NCBI GenBank assembly: GCA_018660835.1
Contig: JABJJN010000003.1
Location: 90,620-154,619, forward strand
DNA: 64,000 nucleotides
Reading direction: 5' to 3'
DNA from: Gemmatimonadota bacterium
GTDB taxonomy: Bacteria; Latescibacterota; UBA2968; UBA8231
This document shows, piece after piece, positions 53,798 through 64,000 of the stretch. The notes beneath the pieces are model-generated. The model saw only the letters and a program-made list of their open reading frames with translations. It made no database searches and had not been told where the DNA came from. Numbering within the stretch: the first letter of the stretch is position 1; each line of letters starts with the position of its first letter. The translations under genes were made by a program, and so were the position numbers.

Positions 53798-54685
53798 ATG
53801 TCGTCCCAACCGGGCATTCTCGACAGTGTCCCCCCTCTCGCTCGTCACCTGTCTTTCAGGTTGGCGTCAGATGTCGCACCCGATGAACTGGCGACCACGC
53901 TCCGAGCTCTCGCCGGCAGCGTAGACGGCAAGCAGATCGTCGTCGGCATCGGCCCCGCGACAGTGGCCGTCGTGCAAGGCGACATCCTGCTGCTGCGTCC
54001 CTTCCCCCACATGATCGGCGCCGGTGTCAGCATTCCCGCCACCTCCGCCGCCTTATGGTGTTGGTTACGTGACGACGACAGGGGCGTGCTGCTGCACGAG
54101 ACCCGGCGGCTGAAAAAATTGCTGAGCCCCCTGTACGAAATCACCGACGTCGTCGATGCCTTCATGTACAGCGACAGCCGCGACCTGACCGGGTATGAGG
54201 ATGGCACAGAGAATCCAGAGGGCGTGGATGCCATCGCTGCCGCCATCGTCAGCGATGCCGGCTCGGGCCTGGATGGCAGCAGCTTCGCCGCCGTGCAACG
54301 CTGGATCCACGATCTGGATCGATTCGAGTCAATGACCACCAGACAGCAGGATCACATCATCGGACGCCGGCACTCAGACAACGAAGAGCTCGAAGACGCA
54401 CCAGCATCGGCGCATGTAAAGCGCACAGCGCAGGAGGATTTCGACCCCGAGGCCTTCGTCGTGCGACGTTCCATGCCGTGGGCGGCGGCGGATGAGGAAG
54501 GACTCATCTTCCTCGCCTTCGGTCATTCCTTCGATGCCTTCGAGGCCTTGATGAAGCGCATGGTCGGTGCTGACGACGGCGTCGTCGATGCCCTCTTCAG
54601 CTTCACTCGACCCGTGACGGGAGACTACCTGTGGTGTCCACCAATGAAGGGCGATCGACTCGATCTGCGCGCCATCGGACTCTAG
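53798..54685 (+). CDS. Dye-decolorizing (DyP-type) heme peroxidase
   Basis: A 295-residue heme peroxidase of the DyP family. The distal GxxDG motif appears as TGYEDGTENPEG (distal Asp), the proximal heme His is in ASAHVKRT, and the C-terminal region contains GLIFLAFGHSFDAFEALMKRMVG. Length and motifs fit the cytoplasmic YfeX-like class B; no Tat or Sec signal is seen. It reduces H2O2 with organic or porphyrin electron donors. The ATG follows AAGGAGC. Monocistronic, behind a promoter region rich in palindromes. Confidence 0.93.
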   Translation: MSSQPGILDSVPPLARHLSFRLASDVAPDELATTLRALAGSVDGKQIVVGIGPATVAVVQGDILLLRPFPHMIGAGVSIPATSAALWCWLRDDDRGVLLHETRRLKKLLSPLYEITDVVDAFMYSDSRDLTGYEDGTENPEGVDAIAAAIVSDAGSGLDGSSFAAVQRWIHDLDRFESMTTRQQDHIIGRRHSDNEELEDAPASAHVKRTAQEDFDPEAFVVRRSMPWAAADEEGLIFLAFGHSFDAFEALMKRMVGADDGVVDALFSFTRPVTGDYLWCPPMKGDRLDLRAIGL

Positions 54686-54797
54686 CCATAGCACAGGTGC
54701 CGGGGCTCGAGATCTCGACGTCTCGACTTCGACCGCCTACGTTGTTTGTGTTTGACCTGGCGCAAGGCGAGGCCTCAACGCAATCGCTGATTCGAAA

Positions 54798-56542
54798 ATG
54801 AAAGAGTTCGCTGCCATGCCATTTCCAGGTCTACTTGTGGTCATATGCCTGGTCACCTGGCTGGGGGCCACCGACGCGAGTCCGGAAGCCCAACCAGATA
54901 TCGGCCTGACACCGGACCCGACCCCTGAAGAGATCACGGGGACTCTGCGCCTCGGGTCTCATGTAAAGCTCTTCCTGCCGAATCTGCCCTACCTGGCCAT
55001 TTCACACGCGATCAATGCTGCCCTCGTGCGACCCGCAAACAACGAGAAGGGCTGGCAGTACGACCTGGCCATCAGCCACCAAAGCATCGATGACCGGATT
55101 TGGGAATTCGATCTGCATCGGTCAGCTCACTTTCAGGATGGCACACCCTTCGACGCCGATGCCGTGCTCCGGAACATGGCGTATTTCGTGCGCGAGCCCT
55201 TCAAGTTCACAAAGTTGAGCTCCATCCTTGAGCGGGTCGAAAAGGTCGATGACTACACGGTTCGCTTTCATCTGAGCGAGCCCTACGGTGTCTTTTTGCA
55301 CGATGCCATGTGGCTGCAATTCTACACCGAACCCTACCTGCAGAAATTCGGTTGGAACGGCAAGCCGACGTGTCCGAATCTGGCCGAGCCAGGGCCGTAC
55401 GGAATGGGCCCCTATCGGCTTCACCGTGGCTATGTGGAGGGAGATCGCAGCGCGTCCGAGGTCGTGCTGATCGCTGATCCTGACTACTGGGGTGCAGTGA
55501 AAGCAAAAGTCGATACGATCACGATCTACACCGAGCTGGGAATCGCCGAGGCGCGCGATCTGGCCCTGTTCGCCGAAGGCTCTGTCGATCTAACCCCCGT
55601 GCCATTCGCTGATCAGGTTCAGACGGTCACATCGCCCTTTGCGAAGCTCGCCGTTGCGCCCTCGATGAATAACTACGCCATGCACTTCAACATGCTGAAC
55701 GGCGATCCGGCGCTCGTGGATGATCGGATCCGGTTTGTCATACATCATGCCATTGATCAGGAATACCTGCTGAATCTGTCCATGCTGGGCGAAGGAGCCC
55801 TGTCGCCGACGATGGTGTCACCGAACTTCTATCAGGTCGGCTCGACCATCGACTCTATGGCAGAGTACTTCGATGACTACGTGCAGCGGCACGACACAAG
55901 TACCGAAGCCCTGCGTCACCTCGTGGCTGGCTACCAGAGCGAACGGGGTCTGAACCCGAGTGAGCCATTGCGGCTTGTACTGTATGCGCAGGAGAGCTTT
56001 CTCTTCCTGATTCGTGATATTCAGTATTTTCTGCGTCAGGTGAACATAGAGCTATCCGTCGAGGTGGTTGGCAGTGAAAAGATGGTATTCCGTGAACTTC
56101 TCAGTACCTGGCAGAATGAGAACGAGCAAGCGTGGGACCTGTTGCTGTGGGGGAACTACGATTGGTACAAACACCCGTGGGCGGCATTCTTCGTTTACCG
56201 GCCAGGCACGGCGTGGTGCACGATCCCAGCCACGGCCGAATTGGTTGACTTCACCGATCGTCTCGTGCAAACCCATGTCGAGTCTGCTGCGTACCGACCC
56301 TTGCTGGCCGACTTCATCCGTCATGTCTACGAACGCAACTACATGCTCTTCCTGCCGACACCGAACAACGTGTATGCCGTGAACAAGGAAGTCGTATTCA
56401 ATCCCGGACGATCGGCCTTCGTCTACCTGCGCGATCTGGAAGTGACGGCCTATCACTGGTCGATCCGCGGGTCGGCGGCGTACCCGGACGAACGCCTGCG
56501 ACCCCGCCAGGTGAACCGCCAGGGTCTGCTGGAGACAACGCA

Positions 56543-56546
<4 letters not shown>
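54798..56546 (+). CDS. Family 5 extracellular solute-binding protein
   Basis: A 582-residue periplasmic binding protein of the oligopeptide/nickel (SBP_bac_5) family. A signal sequence ([21 protein letters not shown]) is followed by [44 protein letters not shown] and [18 protein letters not shown], all typical of the fold. The start is either ATG 54798 or ATG 54816. There are no ABC permease or ATPase genes beside it. Instead it overlaps a hybrid kinase gene by ATGA, so it probably delivers a ligand signal to the kinase and does not feed a transporter. Confidence 0.9.
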
Positions 56547-59290
<2,744 letters not shown>

Positions 59291-59676
59291 GCACGAACGA
59301 GCCAGATGAGCAACCAGACAGTTCGCGTGAACCTGAGTCGGCGAGTGCTCTCGATTTGCCTGGACTACTCACTACCCTCGAAGAGCAGACCGCGCGCGTC
59401 GCCGAACTCCAATCGACACTCACGATCAATGAGATCGAGGAGTTCGCGTCCCAGATGAGAGATCTCGGAGATCAGCACCGCTGCCAGCCACTGTCAGATT
59501 GGAGTGGCGAGTTGGCAGATGCGGCCAGTATGTTCGACGCCCAACAGATGGCGCTGCTACTCTCTATGTTCGGCGATCTTCATCGACGTTTGGCGAATGG
59601 CTGATGCAGGCCAGGCTACACCCACCGTCGCCGGAGACAATAGCGCCGAGAGGGTGTGTGTGATGCGCCATGGACC

Positions 59677-60266
59677 TCACCGACACAGGCCGGTGATATC
59701 AACGAGATAGGTCTGGACCGGGCGCCCCGATTCGCCACCCCAGTTGCTACCGACGAGGACCTTCATCCCGTTGGGCGACACGGATCCATAGTTCTGGGCG
59801 CTGTAGTCGGTGTTGTTGTTTGGAATGACGGCCAACCGTTCCACGATCGGCTGTGTGTCCCAGGCGAGTTGGACGGCGATCACTTCGTTTTCGTACGGCG
59901 GTGTGTGCGCTTGCAGGTAGGCCCACCCCGGACGTCTGATGTTGCGAGTACCCGTGTGTGATCCGGCCGGGCCGACGGCGGATCGACGCAGCAAATGCGG
60001 GTTCGTAGGTGACGCCATCGAGGAACATGTTGCAGCCCCCATGACAGATGGATGAGCGTCATATCGGCGTTCCAATTTTGATACTTCATGTAGTTGTTGC
60101 GACAGGCGACGTATGCGTGACGACACTGCCACACGGTGTGCCAGAGCTATCAGCGGAACCTACTCAGCCTCGCCAACGAATGGCCCTCACCTTGGCCGCA
60201 CGCCGCCACAAGACCAAATGTCGTGATCGACAGGAAGAGGCCTAATCCGCAGGTATTCGGTCTCAT
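59677..60266 (-). pseudogene. Decayed lipoprotein beta-propeller (WD40/TolB-like) gene
   Basis: Pieces of one protein lie in different minus-strand frames. From ATG 60266 a lipoprotein signal is read (MRPNTCGLGLFLSITTFGLV, then AACGQ lipobox) up to a stop at 60150. Near 60134-60020 comes CRNNYMKYQNWNADMTLIHL, in another frame MFLDGVTYEPAFAA, and finally RPGWAYLQAHTPPYENEVIA through VSPNGMKVLVGSNWGG and VQTYLVDITGLCR, the last blades of a beta-propeller. At least three frame breaks and probable internal deletions remain. The region 59605-60362 contains nothing else I can support. Confidence 0.65.
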
Positions 60267-60362
60267 GGATCTTGCGGAACGGTCACTGCCGTTGCTACCA
60301 GTTTCCGCCGCGCTCCCATCACTACGCATCGCAATCGCATCTGGGCTGTATCTCCTGGCCCC

Positions 60363-63300
60363 CTAGCGATACGTATACAGCATGCCGTAGATGATCAGCC
60401 CAACCAGAGCCAGGCCGATCGTTACGGCACTGAAGCCGAAGATGCGAATCCACCGCATGCGGCGCGTCGACACGGGGCCAGCCATGCGTGCCTCTGGGTC
60501 GGCTGAGGCCATCAGGTCTGCATGCTCGCCCGGCTTGTCATGCGCCAGTTCATCCAGGGCGACCCGTCCGGTAAAGATCACCGGATCCATGGGAAACTTG
60601 TCCGGCCGGAAATGGGTGTTGAAGAAGTGGATCGTGAAAATGAAGGCCGTTGCCAGCAAGGCCTCGTCGCTGTGGATGATGGTCGCCACGTTGACGGCCC
60701 AGCCCGGCATGAAACGGGTGAAGAACGTGGGGAACCACAGGATCAATCCTGTACCGCCGATGATGAAGACGCCCCAGAATACGGCGAAATAATCAAACTT
60801 CTCCCAGTAGGTGAAGCGGCCATATATCGGGCGCTCACCACGTCCAAAGAACCAGCGCAGATTCTGCCACAACTGGATCGCGTCCGCACGGTTGGGTAGC
60901 ATCGAATTCTTGTCGGTCAGGTACGCGATCCAGCCCTTTCCGGTCTCGCGCCGCTGACGTACTACCTGCGCAAGGTGGTAGGCGAACAGACCGAGCAGAG
61001 CGACGGCGGCGATCCGATGTAACACCCCCGTCACCTCGAAGCCGCCTAGCCCATGGGAGATCACAGACGCCCACCCCATGTAGGAGAACTTGAGCGTCAT
61101 GCCCGTGATGGTGAGGGTGAAGAAGCTGACGATCATCACCAGGTGCATGAGCCGCTGCTGCGTCGTGAAGCGCAGGTAGTAGCGGTCAGGGACGGTCTGC
61201 TTGAGAGGTCGCCAGCTCTCCCGCGTGCGCCACAGACGGAACAGCCACAGGAGGGTGTGCAGGAGGAAAACACTCAGCGTGCCCACCAGCAGACTCGTCA
61301 TGAAGACCCAGGCGTAGTAGAGATAGGGATACTTGTCGGGGTCGTGGTGGGTGGCATGCGTTAGATAACCGGCGAACTGCCGCTGTGCGCCGGGATGACA
61401 GTTGGCACATGTTCCGACCACATTGTCGTGACTCAGTGTCGACGCCGGCCACTCAGGCGAGAGAATGTTGTGCGTTCCGTGGCAATCGTAGCACTTGGCG
61501 GCACCCTCGTCGCCGAGGCGTGACACCTTGCCATGCACGGTCTCGAAATAGGTCTCTGACTCAGATTCGTGGCAATTACCACACTGCTGCATCATGCTCG
61601 TGCGGAAGCCCGCTATATCGGTGCGGCTGATCTGATGCGATGTGTGGCAGCTCTCACACGAGGGCAACTGTGCCGCATCGGCCGTGCCATTGCCGGGCCA
61701 GTGGATGCTGGTCTTGAAGGTCTCCTCGATCCCCTTGTGACAGGTGCCACACGTAGCGCCCAGATTGCGCGGATGAATGGAGGATCCCGTCGAATCCGCA
61801 GGCAACTCGTGGTGCGGCGTGTGGCAGTCGGCACAGGTGGCAGACACGACCAGTCCCGCCTCAATCAGCCCCTTCCCATGGATGCTGTTCAGGTAGCTGT
61901 CTACCACGTCAAGCTGACCATTGATGCGCAGCGCCGCCTTCTCTCCCTCTGCATGGCATTGGCCGCACAACTGGGGCACATTGCGTGCGAAGGTCGGGGA
62001 CGTGGGGATGTCGTGTCCCTGGGTGGCGCAGGCGGCGTGACAACTCAGGCACGTGGGCGCATCGACATCGCCCGCCACGGCGAGCCGGCCGTGGGAGCTG
62101 TCCTTGTATTCGGTGGCCACATCTGCATGACAGACACTGCAGTCCACTGGATCGGTGATCGCCGCGCAGGGCCGGTCGATGACCGTACTGACCTGACTGT
62201 GGCATTGGGCACAGGCGACGCTGCTGTGGGCGGAGGCCTCGTGGGCAGCGGCGTCGACGAAGAGCGAGATCTGCTCACCGTCACGTTCCACCGCCAGGTC
62301 GGGATCGGCGTGGCAACGCAGGCACTCCTCGCGTGCCACACGGTGTAGATCGAGGGGTGTGCGCCGGATCTTATGTGGCCGGTGACAGTCGATGCACGAC
62401 GGGATCTTGTCGGGCTCCGTCTCCCACAGCTGACCGGCGATGACCTGTACGTGGACCTGTTCGATCCGCGAATGGCACTGCGTGCACGTCTCGGCAACAC
62501 GGGTCGGGTTGATCGACGATTCGGGGTGATTCATGTCGAGGATGAGGTGCGACTCGTGGCACGACGTGCATACGGCCGTCACTCGCAAGCCCTGCTTGTA
62601 CAGGCCCTCGCCATGAATCGACAACGAGTAGTTGGCGAGGATCTCGTGCTCGGCAATCTCCCGCCGCTGGGAGACTTCGGTGCCTTCCTGGTGGCAGGAG
62701 CCACACAACACCGGCACGTTCATCTTCTCTGTGGGCGACCTGTCGTCGTCGCTGGCGAGAATGTCATGGTCGCCATGGCAGTCGATACACCCCGGGGCCA
62801 GTGGATCGCCCTGCAGGGCCGCCCGGGCATGCACGCTGCGCGCCTGGCTCGCCGTGGCATCCTGATGGCAGTCGCCACAGACCTCGATCTCGATCTCTTC
62901 TGTGTTCGGCAGAGGCACGGCGTGGCCGCGATGACACTGGACACAGCTCGCCTGTAGAGGGCCGCCTTCGATCTGTGCGCCATGAACGCTGGCACTGATC
63001 TGCTCGAGTGCGTCGTCGTGACAGTCGGCACACAGCCCATCGGCGGCGCCGCTGTGAATGGGAGAAAGGGGGTCATCGGCAGGTAGAATGTTGTGCATAC
63101 CGTGGCAGGTGATGCAACCATCGGCGGGTGCACCCTCGTCAGCAAGCCAACTGCCGTGGGCCCCGGCAAGGGTTTCCTCTGCTGTGTCATCGTGACACAT
63201 GGCACAGTCCACCGGCTCCAACGGATCATCGTGCAGGTCCTCGACGCCGCTCAGATCCTCGTGGCAATCGATACACTCGAGAAAGCCATGCACGGAGTCA

Positions 63301-63467
63301 TCGAAGATGGCGGGATCGATGTAGAGCTCGTCCATCGAGTCGTCGTCATGACAGTCGTAACAGGCATCACGGTCCTGGGCGAAGGCCCCTGGTATCCCGA
63401 CAGCGAGCCACATCGTAACGACGAGAAGGCGTCGCGTTCTCGACCACCCAAGCTGGCATCTACTCAT
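60363..63467 (-). CDS. 23-heme cytochrome c fused to a membrane cytochrome b domain
   Basis: A 1034-residue protein. A signal peptide (RLLVVTMWLAVGIPGAFA) precedes a periplasmic region (about 40-690) containing 23 CxxCH heme c motifs, counted from CYDCH to CANCH, many with nearby SxHG or HxxH segments that supply distal His ligands. Residues about 712-1034 form a cytochrome b561/NarI-like membrane domain with several helices and His pairs (VLHRIAAVALLGLFAYHL; IIHSDEALL with FTIHFFNTHF) for b hemes. The layout recalls Geobacter CbcL-type quinone:cytochrome c fusions, but with more hemes. It should exchange electrons between menaquinol and periplasmic carriers. ATG 63467 follows AGGAAGAAG and overlaps the upstream gene by ATGA. 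Confidence 0.93.
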   Translation of the reverse strand: MSRCQLGWSRTRRLLVVTMWLAVGIPGAFAQDRDACYDCHDDDSMDELYIDPAIFDDSVHGFLECIDCHEDLSGVEDLHDDPLEPVDCAMCHDDTAEETLAGAHGSWLADEGAPADGCITCHGMHNILPADDPLSPIHSGAADGLCADCHDDALEQISASVHGAQIEGGPLQASCVQCHRGHAVPLPNTEEIEIEVCGDCHQDATASQARSVHARAALQGDPLAPGCIDCHGDHDILASDDDRSPTEKMNVPVLCGSCHQEGTEVSQRREIAEHEILANYSLSIHGEGLYKQGLRVTAVCTSCHESHLILDMNHPESSINPTRVAETCTQCHSRIEQVHVQVIAGQLWETEPDKIPSCIDCHRPHKIRRTPLDLHRVAREECLRCHADPDLAVERDGEQISLFVDAAAHEASAHSSVACAQCHSQVSTVIDRPCAAITDPVDCSVCHADVATEYKDSSHGRLAVAGDVDAPTCLSCHAACATQGHDIPTSPTFARNVPQLCGQCHAEGEKAALRINGQLDVVDSYLNSIHGKGLIEAGLVVSATCADCHTPHHELPADSTGSSIHPRNLGATCGTCHKGIEETFKTSIHWPGNGTADAAQLPSCESCHTSHQISRTDIAGFRTSMMQQCGNCHESESETYFETVHGKVSRLGDEGAAKCYDCHGTHNILSPEWPASTLSHDNVVGTCANCHPGAQRQFAGYLTHATHHDPDKYPYLYYAWVFMTSLLVGTLSVFLLHTLLWLFRLWRTRESWRPLKQTVPDRYYLRFTTQQRLMHLVMIVSFFTLTITGMTLKFSYMGWASVISHGLGGFEVTGVLHRIAAVALLGLFAYHLAQVVRQRRETGKGWIAYLTDKNSMLPNRADAIQLWQNLRWFFGRGERPIYGRFTYWEKFDYFAVFWGVFIIGGTGLILWFPTFFTRFMPGWAVNVATIIHSDEALLATAFIFTIHFFNTHFRPDKFPMDPVIFTGRVALDELAHDKPGEHADLMASADPEARMAGPVSTRRMRWIRIFGFSAVTIGLALVGLIIYGMLYTYR

Positions 63468-64000
63468 AATGTGTCTTCTTCCTGTTCCGCTTGTAGACGT
63501 TCCAACTCGCGGGGATGCTCGTGGCGCATCTCTTCGTCCGACAGATGACCGTCCCACCAGACGAGACTCATGGGATAGACATCTGGATTGAAAATGACCC
63601 AGTAGAAGTGCCAGACCACGATGGCCAGCGTCGCCAGCCACGCCTCATAATAGTGCACGACCGTAGCCAGATCGAAGCCCCACTTCGGGATGAGCAACAG
63701 GACTTCGGTCTCGAACCATAGGGCGAATCCAGTGATGGCCATGACAGCACTGCCCCAGACGAGGGCCCAGTATTCGGCCTTCTCGATATAGCCAAACCGG
63801 TCGAAGGAAGGGCGGTCAGCTCGTTTGCCCACGAAATACCCAAACATCTGCGCCACGTCGCGCGCGTCCTGAACCTTGGGTCGCATCTGACCCAGTTGTT
63901 CCCGGCCGCGGGCGGTGACGACGATCCAGACGAGGTGATAGAGACACACGGCAACCATCACCACACCGGCAATCCGATGGATGACCCGCCGCGTTTCCTC
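63464..64000 (-). CDS. Cytochrome b membrane subunit, 5' part outside the window
   Basis: The frame is open to the window edge, so the N-terminus is missing; about 178 residues are visible. The sequence RVIHRIAG then VCLYHLVW matches the VLHRIAA/AYHLAQ helix of the downstream fusion protein and supplies b-heme His ligands. VVHYYEAWLATLAIVVWHFYWVIF corresponds to the last His-bearing helix. It is therefore a second NarI/b561-like cytochrome b, ending in a charged cytoplasmic tail (HEHPRELERLQAEQEE). Coupled by ATGA to the 23-heme gene, it is probably part of the same respiratory complex; it may itself be the end of another fused multiheme protein. Confidence 0.88.
   Translation of the reverse strand, partial: EETRRVIHRIAGVVMVAVCLYHLVWIVVTARGREQLGQMRPKVQDARDVAQMFGYFVGKRADRPSFDRFGYIEKAEYWALVWGSAVMAITGFALWFETEVLLLIPKWGFDLATVVHYYEAWLATLAIVVWHFYWVIFNPDVYPMSLVWWDGHLSDEEMRHEHPRELERLQAEQEEDTL

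Noticed and set aside
61569..63548. Several open frames on the plus strand within the cytochrome gene
   Set aside because: They are antisense to regularly spaced CxxCH codons, which create long open complementary frames. No independent motifs or ribosome sites.

Overview
The window is about 64 kb of G+C-rich DNA (not computed, roughly 60% by eye) from a Gram-negative (diderm) bacterium. It encodes a TonB-dependent receptor, an outer-membrane porin, lipoproteins and periplasmic multiheme cytochrome c. Genes are tightly packed, with many 4-bp ATGA start/stop overlaps. The mix of corrinoid-linked URO-D proteins, enolase-superfamily (MR/MLE) enzymes, secreted carbohydrate enzymes, CaiB/enoyl-CoA hydratase genes and a very large multiheme cytochrome resembles uncultivated, metabolically versatile lineages such as Latescibacterota-like bacteria. 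That placement is a low-confidence inference, because no rRNA or ribosomal marker is present. No tRNA, rRNA, CRISPR array, insertion sequence or attachment site was seen.

Region by region. 1-357: the end of a sigma-70 factor gene and its terminator. 368-3296: an arsenic resistance operon (arsM, acr3, arsR, arsC) behind a promoter carrying a perfect palindromic ArsR-type operator. 3303-11586 (minus strand): a one-carbon island. A URO-D-type methyltransferase gene and a five-gene operon (corrinoid protein, DUF1638, a pterin-binding/MTHFR/MetV fusion, URO-D, formate-THF ligase) each follow a consensus sigma-54 (-24/-12) promoter. The corrinoid promoter also has two tandem palindromes, 32 bp apart, at enhancer distance. 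The genes could carry methyl groups from a methylated substrate through corrinoid and THF to formate, with FolD supplied elsewhere. 11661-19701 (plus): a divergent operon with an OFA-type oxalate/formate-family transporter, porin, a third URO-D, two D-2-hydroxyacid dehydrogenases, a VOC protein, a beta-helix protein and an SGNH hydrolase; these plausibly take up and process the substrate or export product.

19698-30933: an MR/MLE enzyme, a small Arg-rich protein, a giant secreted LamG/CARDB protein, a flavoprotein, and an operon of acetylesterase, DASS transporter and MDR dehydrogenase. 30937-34565: an asymmetric heterodimeric ABC exporter. 34755-38409: a frameshifted GH20 hexosaminidase and a heparinase II/III-type lyase. 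38490-44635: a TonB receptor, YfiR, zinc-ribbon receiver and CHASE8-like hybrid kinase signalling operon. 44654-54685: a glycosidase-like protein, class IV aminotransferase, CaiB and enoyl-CoA hydratase, an alpha-toroid protein, a lipoprotein, a second MR/MLE enzyme, a fourth URO-D and a DyP peroxidase. 54798-59604: a family 5 solute-binding protein translationally overlapped with a second hybrid kinase whose Hpt domain is split off by a frameshift. 59677-60266: remains of a lipoprotein beta-propeller gene. 60363-64000 (minus): a 23-heme cytochrome c fused to a membrane cytochrome b, preceded by another cytochrome b that runs off the edge.

Together the genes describe a scavenger of methylated or carboxylated small molecules and polysaccharides. 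It appears able to oxidise C1 units anaerobically and pass electrons between the quinone pool and a long periplasmic or extracellular heme wire. Two single-base indels (near 34984 and 59055) break otherwise intact genes and could be real or assembly errors.
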